Origin: Microbacterium sp. MYb54 | Lineage (GTDB): Bacteria > Actinomycetota > Actinomycetes > Actinomycetales > Microbacteriaceae | Reading direction: 5' to 3' | DNA: 64,000 nucleotides | Assembly (NCBI RefSeq): GCF_002979515.1 | Contig: NZ_PCPA01000003.1 | Span: forward strand, 124,001 to 188,000 | Shown: piece after piece, positions 17,320-26,446 of the stretch | Layout of the letters: every line of letters starts with the position of its first letter | Position numbering within the stretch: the first letter of the stretch is position 1 | Translations under genes and position numbers: made by a program | The notes under the pieces: generated by a model | Database searches by the model: none | What the model was told of the DNA's origin: nothing | Seen by the model: the letters and a program-made list of their open reading frames with translations, nothing else

Positions 17320-20300
17320 GACACCTTCGGTGCCGCGCGGACACCGTGGTGCAGATAGCGCTCGCCACTGGGCAGGGAGTAGAACACCACGGCGTGCCAG
17401 GCCTGCTCGCCCTCCGTGCGCATCACGAACTCGCCGGCGCGGACAGGCACCAGCGGATGCTCCTGCACCGGGTCGGGGAGGAGGGCCGCGAGGGGTCCGT
17501 TGAGCGTCGTGCGCATGCGCAGTCCGTCGTCGTCGCGGAAGATCTCGGTGCGCACGCCCGCCCGATCGTAGACGCCCTCGAACTCCGAGAAGTCATCGGC
17601 GAAGGGCTCTTCCGGCGGAACGAGACCGGCGGGGATCTGCAGGTCGGCGACCTCGGCGAAGATCTCCCCGAACAGCGCGTCGTACAGGTCACGGGTGTTG
17701 CCGCCGTTGGAGAGCAGCGTGACCGCCACGCCCTCATCGAGGAGGATGCGCAGGAACGACGACTGTCCGATCGTGTTGCCGTCGTGGCCGATGAGCTTGC
17801 GTCCCTCCCAGTCGAAGAGGATCCAACCGATGCCCCAGCTGTCGCCGATCGAGTACGGGTCGGGCACGTCGACCTCGTGCTGCTGCATCCGTCGCACGCT
17901 GGCTTCGGAGAGCACCCGGGTGCCGTCGGCGGCGAGCCCGCCGGTCAGGTGCATCCTGGCGAAGGCGAGCACATCGGCGGTCGTCGAGTTGATGAGACCG
18001 GCCGGCCCCATCGAGCGCGGGAGCATCCACGCAGGCGCGAGGGTCGGGCCGTCGTCGCCGACCTCGGTGTGACCGCTCGCGGCCCGGAACATGATCGCCT
18101 CCTCCGGGAGGGTGCAGGAATGCGTGAGCCCGAGCGGGGTGAAGAGCTGATCGCGCATCGCCTGGTCCCAGCTGGTGCCGGTGATCTTCTCGATCACTCG
18201 TCCGGCGAGCACGAATCCCGAATTGCAGTACGACATGGTCGCACCCAGCGGGTGGTTCTGGGCGACGCCGTCGAGCAGGGCGACGTACTTCTCGAGCGTG
18301 TCGTCGCCACGGCCGGTGTCGGTGAAGACATCGCCGTCGATCCCGCTGGTGTGGCTGAGCAGGTGGCGCATCGTCACGGTGCGGGTGACCTCGGGGTCGG
18401 AGGAGGAGAACTCCGGCAGGTAGTCGACGATCGGGGCGTCGAGGTCGAGCTTCCCCTCATCGACGAGCCGCATCACCACGGACGCGGTCCACACCTTGCC
18501 CATCGAGCCGATCTGGAACACCGAGTCGTCCGTCGTCTGGATGCCGGTGCGCACGTTGAGTATGCCGTGATGCGCATATACGGGTTCTTCGCCGAGACGG
18601 AGGATGCCCAGCGTCGCACCCGGAACCTTATGGGCTTCGGCCAGAGCACTGAGCCGCTGCTGCCAATGCCGGGCGTCGAGGCGCGCGCGCACGGGCTTGC
18701 CGGCAGGCGGTGCGTACTGCTCCACCCAGTCGATCACGCGCTGCGAGTAGTCGGCACGGTGCGAGGGCGGGCCGGAGAGCAGGAACAGGTGCGAACCGCC
18801 GGGGTAGAGCACGAGGCGCGTCGGCACCCCGCGCTCGCGCAGTGCGGTGAACCACTGCTCGGCCTGGCCGACGGGGCAGCGATCGTCGGCCGCACCCTGC
18901 AGGATGAGCGTCGGCGTGTCGACCTGATCGACCTGAGTGAACGGCGACTGCGCCGAGATGCGCTCCTCGTCGCGCCACGGCAGACCGCCGTTCTCCTTCG
19001 CCGAGAGGTAGTGGCCGAAGTCGGAAGTGCCGCCCATGGAGAAGAGGTCGGTGACCACGCCTCCGCCCACAGCCGCGGAGAAGCGGTCGTCGCGCGATGT
19101 GAGGAAGCAGGTCATGAAGCCGCCGTAGCTGTAGCCGGTGACGGTCAGCCGTGTCGGGTCGGCGATGCCCTCGGCCACGAGCTGGTCGATCGGCTCGAGG
19201 AAGTCGTTCACGTCGTTGACACCCCAGCCGCCGGACACGGCGGAGAAGAACGCGTCGCCGTAGCCGTCGCTGCCACGGGGGTTGAGGGTGAGGATCGCCC
19301 ACCCGCGACGCGCGAGCACCTGGTGATAGGGGTGGATGAGGTCGGCGGCGCCGTTCCACGAGTTGTGCGGACCGCCGTGGATGTCCAGCAGCAGCGGCAG
19401 AGGACCGATGGCATCGGGATCGCGTCGCAGCCACCCTGTGACGACAGTGCCGTCAGAGATCGTGAAGCGGTGTTCCTCGGCGGGGACGAGGTCGAAGTCG
19501 GGGGCGCCGTACTCGGTGAGCACCCGCGTCGTCCCGTCGGCGAGGTCCACGAGTGCGATGTCGCCGAACGACTCCGGGGTGGCGAGCACGATCGCGGCGG
19601 AAGAGGCGGCAACCGACAGTCCGGAGACGTTCGCGGTGCCGTCGACGAGCGAAACGGCGCCCGTACCGTCCTGCGAGACGCGGTACACGTGGGAGTACCC
19701 GTTGTCGCGCAGGCAGAACACGATGTCCCCGCTGTCCGTGAACTGCGGCATCCCGCCCGGGTAGCCGGGGCCTCCGGGCATGACGTTGCGGTCGAGCTCG
19801 CCCGTGAGGTCCAGCGACTCACCGCCGTCTATCGGGAACAGCAGGAGACCGGCGTTGCCGACCTCGGTGTCGGTGCGTCCGGCTGCGACGACATGGCGTC
19901 CGTCCGGAGTCCAGCCCACGGCCGTCGCCTGCACGTCTGCGGCGCTGACCCGCACGGCCTCGCTGTTCGGGTCGGTCGAGGAGCGCACGAACACCGGGAT
20001 CCGCATCGTCAGATCAGCGTCGTCGTCGGTGCTCGTGGAGTAGGCGAGGAGCGTGCCGTCGGGCGACCAGAACGGGTCGGAGGCATGGGAGCGTCCGTGG
20101 GTGAGCGCTGTGGCTTTACCGGAGGAGACATCGAGCACGTGCAGCTGCTGCACGAGGGTGCCCAGGTTCCCGGCGCCGTCGGCCTTGTAGCCGAGGCGAT
20201 CGGTGGCTGTCGGCGCCGAGCGGCGAGCGAGGATCGTGTCGGTGCCCTCGCCGGGGAGGGCTGCGCTGTCGACCGGGGCGGTGAAGGCGATGCGAGTGCC

Positions 20301-20648
20301 GTCGGGGCTCCAGGCCGGTGCTCCCGCGCCGAGCGGAAGAGTCGTGAGCCCGCGCGCCTCGCCGCCGGCTGCCGGGAGCACCCAGATCTGGGCCGGGCCG
20401 TCTTGAGCCCGCAGGAACGCGAGCTGCGAACCGTCGGGGCTCCACACCGGGGTCGAGTCCGCGGTCGCGTGGGTCAAGGCAGCGGGGGCTCCGCCGGCCG
20501 TCGGCACCTGCCACAGTGCGCGCGTTTCGCGGTCGCCGTCGCGGTCGGTCGTCCGCAGCACGAAGGCGATGCGGGTGCCGTCCGGAGACAGCGTCGGCTG
20601 CTCGGGCGTGCGGACGGAGAGCAGTTCGTCGACGGTGACGCGGTTCAT
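17316..20648 (-). CDS. Two-peptidase fusion: S9 prolyl-oligopeptidase-like plus S12 beta-lactamase/D-aminopeptidase-like
   Basis: A 1110-residue protein with no signal peptide. Residues about 1-360 form a TolB/PD40-type propeller (repeated LSPDGTRIAF, WSPDGSQLAF). About 380-645 is an S9 alpha/beta hydrolase with the nucleophile Ser507 in GYSYGGF. About 660-1000 is a penicillin-binding-fold domain with SMGK (Ser715, Lys718), YCN and HDGN motifs, then a tail domain. The S12 half closely resembles the stand-alone hydrolase at 27361-28749, so one probably arose from the other by duplication. I infer a cytoplasmic enzyme that cuts imported peptides with both L- and D-residues. The start is 19 bp after the ABC ATPase stop. 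Confidence 0.9.
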   Translation of the reverse strand: MNRVTVDELLSVRTPEQPTLSPDGTRIAFVLRTTDRDGDRETRALWQVPTAGGAPAALTHATADSTPVWSPDGSQLAFLRAQDGPAQIWVLPAAGGEARGLTTLPLGAGAPAWSPDGTRIAFTAPVDSAALPGEGTDTILARRSAPTATDRLGYKADGAGNLGTLVQQLHVLDVSSGKATALTHGRSHASDPFWSPDGTLLAYSTSTDDDADLTMRIPVFVRSSTDPNSEAVRVSAADVQATAVGWTPDGRHVVAAGRTDTEVGNAGLLLFPIDGGESLDLTGELDRNVMPGGPGYPGGMPQFTDSGDIVFCLRDNGYSHVYRVSQDGTGAVSLVDGTANVSGLSVAASSAAIVLATPESFGDIALVDLADGTTRVLTEYGAPDFDLVPAEEHRFTISDGTVVTGWLRRDPDAIGPLPLLLDIHGGPHNSWNGAADLIHPYHQVLARRGWAILTLNPRGSDGYGDAFFSAVSGGWGVNDVNDFLEPIDQLVAEGIADPTRLTVTGYSYGGFMTCFLTSRDDRFSAAVGGGVVTDLFSMGGTSDFGHYLSAKENGGLPWRDEERISAQSPFTQVDQVDTPTLILQGAADDRCPVGQAEQWFTALRERGVPTRLVLYPGGSHLFLLSGPPSHRADYSQRVIDWVEQYAPPAGKPVRARLDARHWQQRLSALAEAHKVPGATLGILRLGEEPVYAHHGILNVRTGIQTTDDSVFQIGSMGKVWTASVVMRLVDEGKLDLDAPIVDYLPEFSSSDPEVTRTVTMRHLLSHTSGIDGDVFTDTGRGDDTLEKYVALLDGVAQNHPLGATMSYCNSGFVLAGRVIEKITGTSWDQAMRDQLFTPLGLTHSCTLPEEAIMFRAASGHTEVGDDGPTLAPAWMLPRSMGPAGLINSTTADVLAFARMHLTGGLAADGTRVLSEASVRRMQQHEVDVPDPYSIGDSWGIGWILFDWEGRKLIGHDGNTIGQSSFLRILLDEGVAVTLLSNGGNTRDLYDALFGEIFAEVADLQIPAGLVPPEEPFADDFSEFEGVYDRAGVRTEIFRDDDGLRMRTTLNGPLAALLPDPVQEHPLVPVRAGEFVMRTEGEQAWHAVVFYSLPSGERYLHHGVRAAPKVS

Positions 20649-20667
20649 GAGAGCTCCAATCGGATGG

Positions 20668-21711
20668 TCAGTTCACTGTGTCCGCTGAGAGCGGTGACCG
20701 TGTTGTGGTCGCGGCCGAAACCAGGGGGAAGCTTTGGGAGGTGGGCACAGTTCCGAGTGGGGCGTCGGCATGCGTCCCGGCGAAATGACAGGCCGCACCC
20801 GCCGTACCCGAGGGCAGTGGAGGGGCCGCGATCACGCAGATCTGGCGGTCGGGTCGTGCGGCCGGACCGATCGGGCAGCGCGGGTGGAAGCGGCATCCGC
20901 TGGGCGGCGCGTGCGGATCGGCGGGCTCGACATCGACGGGTGCGAGCGGGTCGACCGCCAGCAGGTTCCCGTGCCGGGTGGGCGCGGCCTGGAGCAGATC
21001 TCGCGTGTACGGGTGCTGCGGGTCGGCGAGCACCTGTTCGGTGGGCCCGAACTCGACGATGCGCCCGAGGTACATCACCGCGACGTGATCGCTCAGATAC
21101 CGCACGACCGAGAGGTTGTGCGAGATGAACAGCATCGTGAGGTCGAGCTCGCCACGCAGTTCCCGCACGAGGTTGAGCACCGAGCCCTGCACGGAGACGT
21201 CGAGCGCCGAGGTGATCTCGTCGGCGATCACGACCTCGGGTCGGGCGGCGAGCGCTCTGGCCAGGGCGATGCGCTGACGCTGTCCGCCCGAGAGCGCGGA
21301 CGGGAGCGCCTGCGCGCGGTCGGCGTCGAGGCTGACGAGGTCGAGCAGACGGGCCACCTCGGCGCGTCGGGCCGCTGCGCCGCGGATGTCGCGGGGGAGG
21401 GCCTCGGCGATCGACTCGCCGATCGTCATGCGCGGGTCGAGCGAGGAGAAGGGATCCTGGAACACCATCTGGATCGGACGGCGACGGCGGAAGCTGCGCA
21501 CGTCCACGCCGTCGAGCGTGATCGAGCCCTCGCTGATCGGGGCGAGGCCGATCGCCGCGCGGGCGAGCGTCGATTTGCCCGACCCTGACTCGCCGACGAG
21601 TCCGACGACCGATCCGGACGGGACGACGAGGGAGACATCGTCGACGGCGGTGAGACCTGCCCGATGCGTGCCGTAGCGCACGCTGACCTGCTCGAAACGC
21701 AGTTCGCTCAT
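20668..21711 (-). CDS. Peptide ABC transporter ATP-binding protein (DppF/OppF type)
   Basis: A 347-residue ATPase. It shows Walker A GESGSGKST, Q-loop VFQDPFSSLDP, signature LSGGQRQR, Walker B VVIADEITSALD (Ile where Pro is usual) and the C-terminal oligopeptide-family segment CRFHPRCPIGP. It would pair with the ATPase half of the fused protein encoded directly upstream, with which it overlaps by 4 bp. Confidence 0.94.
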   Translation of the reverse strand: MSELRFEQVSVRYGTHRAGLTAVDDVSLVVPSGSVVGLVGESGSGKSTLARAAIGLAPISEGSITLDGVDVRSFRRRRPIQMVFQDPFSSLDPRMTIGESIAEALPRDIRGAAARRAEVARLLDLVSLDADRAQALPSALSGGQRQRIALARALAARPEVVIADEITSALDVSVQGSVLNLVRELRGELDLTMLFISHNLSVVRYLSDHVAVMYLGRIVEFGPTEQVLADPQHPYTRDLLQAAPTRHGNLLAVDPLAPVDVEPADPHAPPSGCRFHPRCPIGPAARPDRQICVIAAPPLPSGTAGAACHFAGTHADAPLGTVPTSQSFPLVSAATTTRSPLSADTVN

Positions 21712-23669
21712 CGCAGCACCGTCTCTTCCTCTTCTGCGGCCGTCTCATCGGCAACCGTCTGATCAGCAGCCGTGGCGATCGTCACCGGCACCGGTGCCTC
21801 GCCGCTGATCGGATGCCAGCAGGCGACCCTGTGCCCTTCGGAATCCGCCTCGAGCTCGGGGTCGCTCTCGCGGCAGAGGTCGGTGGCGAGCGGGCAGCGT
21901 GCGGCGAATGCGCAGCCGACCGGGAAGGCGCCTGGTGCGGGTGGACGACCGGGGATCATCTTGAGCGGCTCGTTGCGGTCGGCGTCGAGCTCTGGCACGA
22001 CCTCGAGCAGGGCCCGGGTGTACGGGTGCCGCGCGTCGGTGTGCAGCGTCGCCGCCGGCAGGTCCTCCACGATGCGGCCCGCGTACATCACGAGCACCCG
22101 GTCGCAGGTCTGCGCGACCACGGCGATGTCATGGCTGATCAGCAGGATCGCGGCGTCGGTGTCTCGCCGCACTCCGGCGAGGAGCTGCAGGACCTGGCGC
22201 TGCACGGTCACATCGAGTGCGGTGGTGGGTTCGTCGGCGATGATCAGGCGCGGGTGGTTCATGAGCCCCATGGCGATCATCGCCCGCTGCCGCATGCCGC
22301 CGGAGAACTCGTGCGGGTACTGGTGGGCACGTCGTGCGGCTGCAGGCACCCGCACCGACTGCAGGCGTTCGATCGCCCGGTCCATGGCCTGCTTCTTCGT
22401 GATGTCCTGGTGCTCGGACGCGGCTTCGGCGAGCTGCGACCCGATCCGCCTGGTGGGGTTGAACGAGGTCATCGGGTCTTGGAACACCATCGCGAGCGAG
22501 GTGCCGAGGAGGCTCCGTACCGCGCGGTCCGACGTGGTCAGCAGCGGGGTGCCGCAGAAGTCCAGCTGGGCGGCGTCGACGTGGCCGGGGCGTTCGATGA
22601 GCCGGGCGGCGGCGAGGGCGGTGAGGCTCTTGCCCGATCCGGATTCGCCGACGACGCCGATCGCCTCGCCGCGCGAGACGGTGAACGAGACGCCGCGCAC
22701 CGGGGTGACCCAGCCGGAGGGGGTGGGGAAGGAGACGCGCAGGTCGTCGACGAGGAGCACCACTTCTTCACCGTCGACCTGCGCGGGCTTGGCTGCGCCG
22801 GGGAGCGCGATGGCGGGGAGGCGATGGCTGGGACGGGCCGATCGTCCGCCGAGGGCTGCGGCCGCGGTCTCGCCGAGGAGGTTGAATGCGAGTCCGGCGA
22901 TCACGACGGCCACGGCTGGTCCGAGGGCTGCCCCGGGGTTCAGGTAGATGCGGTTCAAGCCCTCGCCGAGCAGGCGACCCCAGTCGTATTCGGGTACCTG
23001 CACGCCCAGGCCCAGGAAGGACAGGCCCGCGAAGGCGAGCAGTGCTGAGCCCGCCGCGACAGTCGCGTTCACGATGAGCGGCTCGCCGATGTTCGGCAGG
23101 ATGTGCCGGATCAGGATGCGGAAGCGCGAGACGCCTGCGACCTGTGCGGCGGAGATGAAGTCGCGGCCCGCGATCGCCGCCGACAGGGTCTGGGTGAGCC
23201 GGGCGAACTGCGGAGCCATCGCGAAGCCGATCGCGAGCACGGCGCCCGTGGAGCCGACCCCGAAGATCACCGCGAAGAACAGGGCAAGCAGGAGGCCGGG
23301 GAAGGCGACCGCGATGTTGACGAAGCCGACGATCGGGCGCCCGACCCAGCGGGGGAGCACCGACGGCGCGGTGCCGAGCAGGGTTCCGGCGACGACGCCG
23401 ATGACCACGGCGATCACTGCGAGCACCACGGAGAGCCGGGTGGCGACCAGCACACGGGCGAGCACGTCGCGTCCCAGAGTGTCGGTGCCGAGGAGGTGCG
23501 CGGCGCTGGGTCCCTGGGTGATCTCGGCGGGGTTGACCTGCTCCGCCTGGGCGCCCCAGATGATCGGGGCGAAGATCGCGCCGAGAGCGACCAGCAGCAC
23601 CAACGCGAGCGCGGTGATCCCCAGTGGCGACCGGACGATGCCTGACCATGCCGTGCGTGCCGACATCAT
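21708..23669 (-). CDS. Peptide ABC transporter permease-ATPase fusion (DppC+DppD)
   Basis: A 653-residue fusion. Residues about 1-275 form a DppC-type permease with six hydrophobic segments and the EAA-like loop around AAQVAGVSRFRILIRHILPN. About 305-620 form a DppD-type ATPase with GESGSGKSL, FQDPMTSFNP, FSGGMRQR and IIADEPTTALD, followed by CAFAARCPLA. These are normally two genes. The start is set at the ATG at 23669, which overlaps the stop of a short upstream frame (ATGA); the next ATG at 23666 has better spacing to AGGGAGG. A 46-bp repeat covers the start region. Confidence 0.9.
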   Translation of the reverse strand: MMSARTAWSGIVRSPLGITALALVLLVALGAIFAPIIWGAQAEQVNPAEITQGPSAAHLLGTDTLGRDVLARVLVATRLSVVLAVIAVVIGVVAGTLLGTAPSVLPRWVGRPIVGFVNIAVAFPGLLLALFFAVIFGVGSTGAVLAIGFAMAPQFARLTQTLSAAIAGRDFISAAQVAGVSRFRILIRHILPNIGEPLIVNATVAAGSALLAFAGLSFLGLGVQVPEYDWGRLLGEGLNRIYLNPGAALGPAVAVVIAGLAFNLLGETAAAALGGRSARPSHRLPAIALPGAAKPAQVDGEEVVLLVDDLRVSFPTPSGWVTPVRGVSFTVSRGEAIGVVGESGSGKSLTALAAARLIERPGHVDAAQLDFCGTPLLTTSDRAVRSLLGTSLAMVFQDPMTSFNPTRRIGSQLAEAASEHQDITKKQAMDRAIERLQSVRVPAAARRAHQYPHEFSGGMRQRAMIAMGLMNHPRLIIADEPTTALDVTVQRQVLQLLAGVRRDTDAAILLISHDIAVVAQTCDRVLVMYAGRIVEDLPAATLHTDARHPYTRALLEVVPELDADRNEPLKMIPGRPPAPGAFPVGCAFAARCPLATDLCRESDPELEADSEGHRVACWHPISGEAPVPVTIATAADQTVADETAAEEEETVLR

Positions 23670-23686
23670 GCCTCCCTGATGGTGGA
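23641..23686. repeat. 46-bp direct repeat, copy 1 (spans the fusion gene start)
   Basis: Identical over 46 bp to 23715-23760. The copies are 74 bp apart start to start, and the 28 bp between them resembles sequence around the first copy. This looks like a recent tandem duplication covering the 3' end of the permease and the 5' end of the fusion gene. Confidence 0.9.
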
Positions 23687-23743
23687 TCGCGGGCTCGGGG
23701 AGATGGCGTCGATACCTGACCATGCCGTGCGTGCCGACATCAT
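23666..23743 (-). CDS. 25-residue leader ORF created by duplication
   Basis: It begins with ATGATG just overlapping the upstream permease stop (ATGA at 23740-23743), encodes MMSARTAWSGI followed by ISPSPRSTIREA, and stops in an ATGA overlapping the fusion gene start. Its first 11 residues equal those of the fusion protein and its last 8 equal the end of the permease. It is therefore a duplication by-product that keeps coupled translation running across the junction. A function of its own is not expected. Confidence 0.55.
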   Translation of the reverse strand: MMSARTAWSGIDAISPSPRSTIREA

Positions 23744-23760
23744 GCCTCCCTGATGGTGGA
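23715..23760. repeat. 46-bp direct repeat, copy 2 (spans the permease stop)
   Basis: Second copy of the repeat at 23641-23686. It contains the permease stop codon and the ribosome binding site and start of the leader ORF. Confidence 0.9.
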
Positions 23761-24738
23761 GCGAGGATCGAGGAGCGCGAGGATCACGTCGATCACGAGG
23801 TTCACGACGAGCACGCCGACGCCGTAGACGAGCACGATGCCCTGCACGACCGAGTAGTCCTTGGTGAGGATCGACTGCACGATCATGGTGCCCAGGCCCG
23901 GCCAGGCGAAGACGTTCTCGACCAGCACGGTGCCGGCGACCATGCCCGTGAGGAGGAGTCCGGTCAGGGTCAGCGTCGCGGTCATGGCGTTCGGCAGCGC
24001 GTGGCGCGAGTAGATGCGGTGCGGGGCGAGTCGCTTGGCGCGTGCGGTGCGGATGAAGTCCTGGCCGAGCACCGAGAGCACCTCGACCCGGATGATGCGC
24101 GAGAACACGGCGATCGGTCCGACCGCGAGTGCGAGCACGGGGAGGACGAGCGAGAGCGGGGCGGTGTTGCCTGCCACCGGGAACCACCCGAGCGAGACGG
24201 CGAACACGTAGACGAGGCCGACGGCGAGGAGGAACTCGGGGATGGCGGCCAGGATCACCGACCCGGTGGCGAACGCCAGCTCGAGGCCGCGTCGTCGGCC
24301 GCCGCGAGTGGCGACGGCCATGGTCACCCCGAGGGGGACGGCCACCAGCAGCACCAGCACGACCGCGAGCAGGGCGAGCTGCAGAGTCGCGGGGAGTCGG
24401 GTGGCGATGATCTCGGACACCGGCTGGCTGGTGATCATCGAGGTGCCCATATCGCCGGTGAACAGCCCGCCGATGTAGCGGAAGTACTGCACGATGAGCG
24501 GCTGGTCCAGGCCGAGCGCCGCGCGCCTGGCCTCGACGAGCTCTGCCGGGGCGTTCAGCCCGAGGGCTGCGCGCACCGGGTCGCCCGGCACGAGATGGAT
24601 CATGAGGAAGGCAGCCGTGACCAGCACCCACACCGAGAGGACGAACTGCCCTCCGCGACGGACCAGGAAGGAAACCCAGGGGTTGTCCGACCGTGCGGAT
24701 CTGATCAGTATCGCCTGCGTGGCGGTGGTGCTGGCCAT
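23740..24738 (-). CDS. Peptide ABC transporter permease (DppB type)
   Basis: A 332-residue inner-membrane permease with about six hydrophobic segments. The N-terminal RRGGQFVLSVWVLVTAAFLM and PGDPVRAALG are typical of DppB, and the cytoplasmic EAA loop is RTARAKRLAPHRIYSRHALPN. It is partner of the permease half of the fusion protein. It lies 21 bp after the binding-protein gene in the transcription direction. Confidence 0.94.
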   Translation of the reverse strand: MASTTATQAILIRSARSDNPWVSFLVRRGGQFVLSVWVLVTAAFLMIHLVPGDPVRAALGLNAPAELVEARRAALGLDQPLIVQYFRYIGGLFTGDMGTSMITSQPVSEIIATRLPATLQLALLAVVLVLLVAVPLGVTMAVATRGGRRRGLELAFATGSVILAAIPEFLLAVGLVYVFAVSLGWFPVAGNTAPLSLVLPVLALAVGPIAVFSRIIRVEVLSVLGQDFIRTARAKRLAPHRIYSRHALPNAMTATLTLTGLLLTGMVAGTVLVENVFAWPGLGTMIVQSILTKDYSVVQGIVLVYGVGVLVVNLVIDVILALLDPRSTIREA

Positions 24739-24759
24739 CGGCTGTCTCCGGTCTTCGGT

Positions 24760-26355
24760 CTACTCGTACATGCGGATCGACGTGGGGTCGATGCCGTCGC
24801 CCTCGGTGAAGGTCGCCTTGGTCGCGAAGGTCATCCGGGAGATGTTCGCGTACGGCACCACGCTGGTCGTCTCGAACAGTGCCTCCTCGGCGGCGGCCCA
24901 GTCGTCGCAGCCCTCGCTGCCGGCCTTGGTGGATGCGGTGGTGACGGCCTCCGTGTAGTCGGGGTTGTCGATGGAGGCGAAGTTGGTGCCGTTGGGCGGG
25001 GTCGGTCCGGAGTAGAACGGCACGAGCATGCTCGGCAGCGAGACCGTCAGCGGCGCGGCGGAGATGTCCCAGTCGCCCGTCGAGAAGAGCACTTCGCTGA
25101 GGGTCGGCGAATCGACGGCGGTGACGCTGATGTCGACACCGAGGTCCTTCCAGGCGGCCTGGGCGAGTTCGGCCGCGGCGTTGCCGGCGTCTCCGAGCTG
25201 CGAGGAGTAGATCATCCGGAGGGTGAGAGTCTTGCCTTCCTTCGAACGCACCCCGTCGGATCCAGCCGTCCAGCCGGCATCGTCGAGGGCTGCGGCCGCC
25301 GCGTCGACGTCGAGCTCGGGGAGGTGCCCCGAGACGGTGTCGGCACGGCACGGGTTGGGGGATACGGTGACGAGCCCCGTCGGCACGGTGGCCTTGCCGC
25401 TGCCGATGACCTGACGCATCTGGTCGAGGTCGAGGGCCTCCATCAGGGCGTCGCGCACGGCCTGGTCGGCCGTGGGCCGTCCTTCCGCCTGGTTGAAGGT
25501 GAAGGATCCGCCCGGGGTCTCCATCGACGTGTGGAAGAGCCCCGCGTCCTCGACGCGTGCACTGTCGGGGCCGATCACCGTGGCCGCGTTGACCTCGCCG
25601 GAGAGAAGCAGGTTCGTGGCGGTGGTCTCGTTCGGGACCACGCGGAAGACCACGCTGTCGGGCAGGCCCTTCTGCTTCGGGTCCCAGTCGCCCGGGCCCC
25701 AGGCGAAGTCGTCCCGTCGCGTGAGGGTGTACTGGCTGTTGGGCGCGATCTCGGTCATCGTGAACATGCCCGTCGATCCTTCGCCCTTCGCGAGGGCGTC
25801 GGGGTCGTCGATCACCGTGCCGCACACGATCGAGATGCTGCCGATGTTCTCGATCAGGAACGAGTCGGGGCGCCCGCTGGTGACGGTGACGGTGCCGGCC
25901 TCATCGTCGCCGACTGCCGCGGTCCCCGGCTGCACCTGCAGGCCGATGAGGGGTGACGCGTTGGCGGGGTCGCCGATGTGGGTGATGTTCGCGGCCACGT
26001 CGGTCGCGGTCAGCGGCGTGCCGTCTTCACAGCTGAGACCGTCCCGGAGCGTGAAGGTCGCGGTCGTGGTGTCGGCCTCCCACGACTCGGCGAGGCCGGA
26101 GGTGATGCTGCCGTCCTCCATCACCTCGACCAGGCGGGCGTAGAGGAACCGGTCGATCGAGCGGGCGACCGACATCACGGTGACGAACGGATCCAGGCTT
26201 CCCGGATCGGTCGAGATCACCGAGGTGAAGGTCTTGCCGTCGGCGAGAACTCCGTCGGTGCTGTCACCTCCGCCGGGAGAGGCGCCGGCGGCGCAGGATG
26301 TCAGGGCGAGCGCCGCAGCGCCGAGCAGCGCGATCAGCGGGGTACGAGAACGCAT
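24760..26355 (-). CDS. Peptide ABC transporter solute-binding lipoprotein (SBP family 5)
   Basis: A 531-residue family 5 binding protein that would catch peptides outside the membrane. The signal peptide ends in lipobox LALTSC with the lipidated Cys at residue 21. Family features include TFTSVISTDPGSLDPFV, the variable domain in the middle and a closing DPTSIRMYE. The ATG at 26355 was chosen since TGGAGG lies 6 nt upstream and the signal peptide begins there. The upstream in-frame extension is only translated repeat DNA. Confidence 0.93.
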   Translation of the reverse strand: MRSRTPLIALLGAAALALTSCAAGASPGGGDSTDGVLADGKTFTSVISTDPGSLDPFVTVMSVARSIDRFLYARLVEVMEDGSITSGLAESWEADTTTATFTLRDGLSCEDGTPLTATDVAANITHIGDPANASPLIGLQVQPGTAAVGDDEAGTVTVTSGRPDSFLIENIGSISIVCGTVIDDPDALAKGEGSTGMFTMTEIAPNSQYTLTRRDDFAWGPGDWDPKQKGLPDSVVFRVVPNETTATNLLLSGEVNAATVIGPDSARVEDAGLFHTSMETPGGSFTFNQAEGRPTADQAVRDALMEALDLDQMRQVIGSGKATVPTGLVTVSPNPCRADTVSGHLPELDVDAAAAALDDAGWTAGSDGVRSKEGKTLTLRMIYSSQLGDAGNAAAELAQAAWKDLGVDISVTAVDSPTLSEVLFSTGDWDISAAPLTVSLPSMLVPFYSGPTPPNGTNFASIDNPDYTEAVTTASTKAGSEGCDDWAAAEEALFETTSVVPYANISRMTFATKATFTEGDGIDPTSIRMYE

Positions 26356-26376
26356 CAGAAGCCTCCAGCAGTGTTC

Positions 26377-26445
26377 GGGATGGTGCAGGGTGATTGCGGG
26401 ATGGTGCAGGGGATGGTGCAGGGGATGGTGCAGGGGATGGTGCGG
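26377..26445. repeat. 12-bp tandem repeat between two operon genes
   Basis: The unit GGGATGGTGCAG occurs four times in a row at 26398-26445 (last copy with one change) and once more at 26377-26388. It starts 1 bp after the stop of the class A-type hydrolase and fills most of the 91-bp gap to the binding-protein gene. As RNA on the coding strand it reads CUGCACCAUCCC repeated. Confidence 0.9.
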
Positions 26446-26446
26446 G

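Noticed and set aside
17196..21128. A 3.9-kb open frame on the plus strand across the S9-S12 gene
   Set aside because: It is antisense to a gene with complete catalytic motifs and is only a GC3 shadow.
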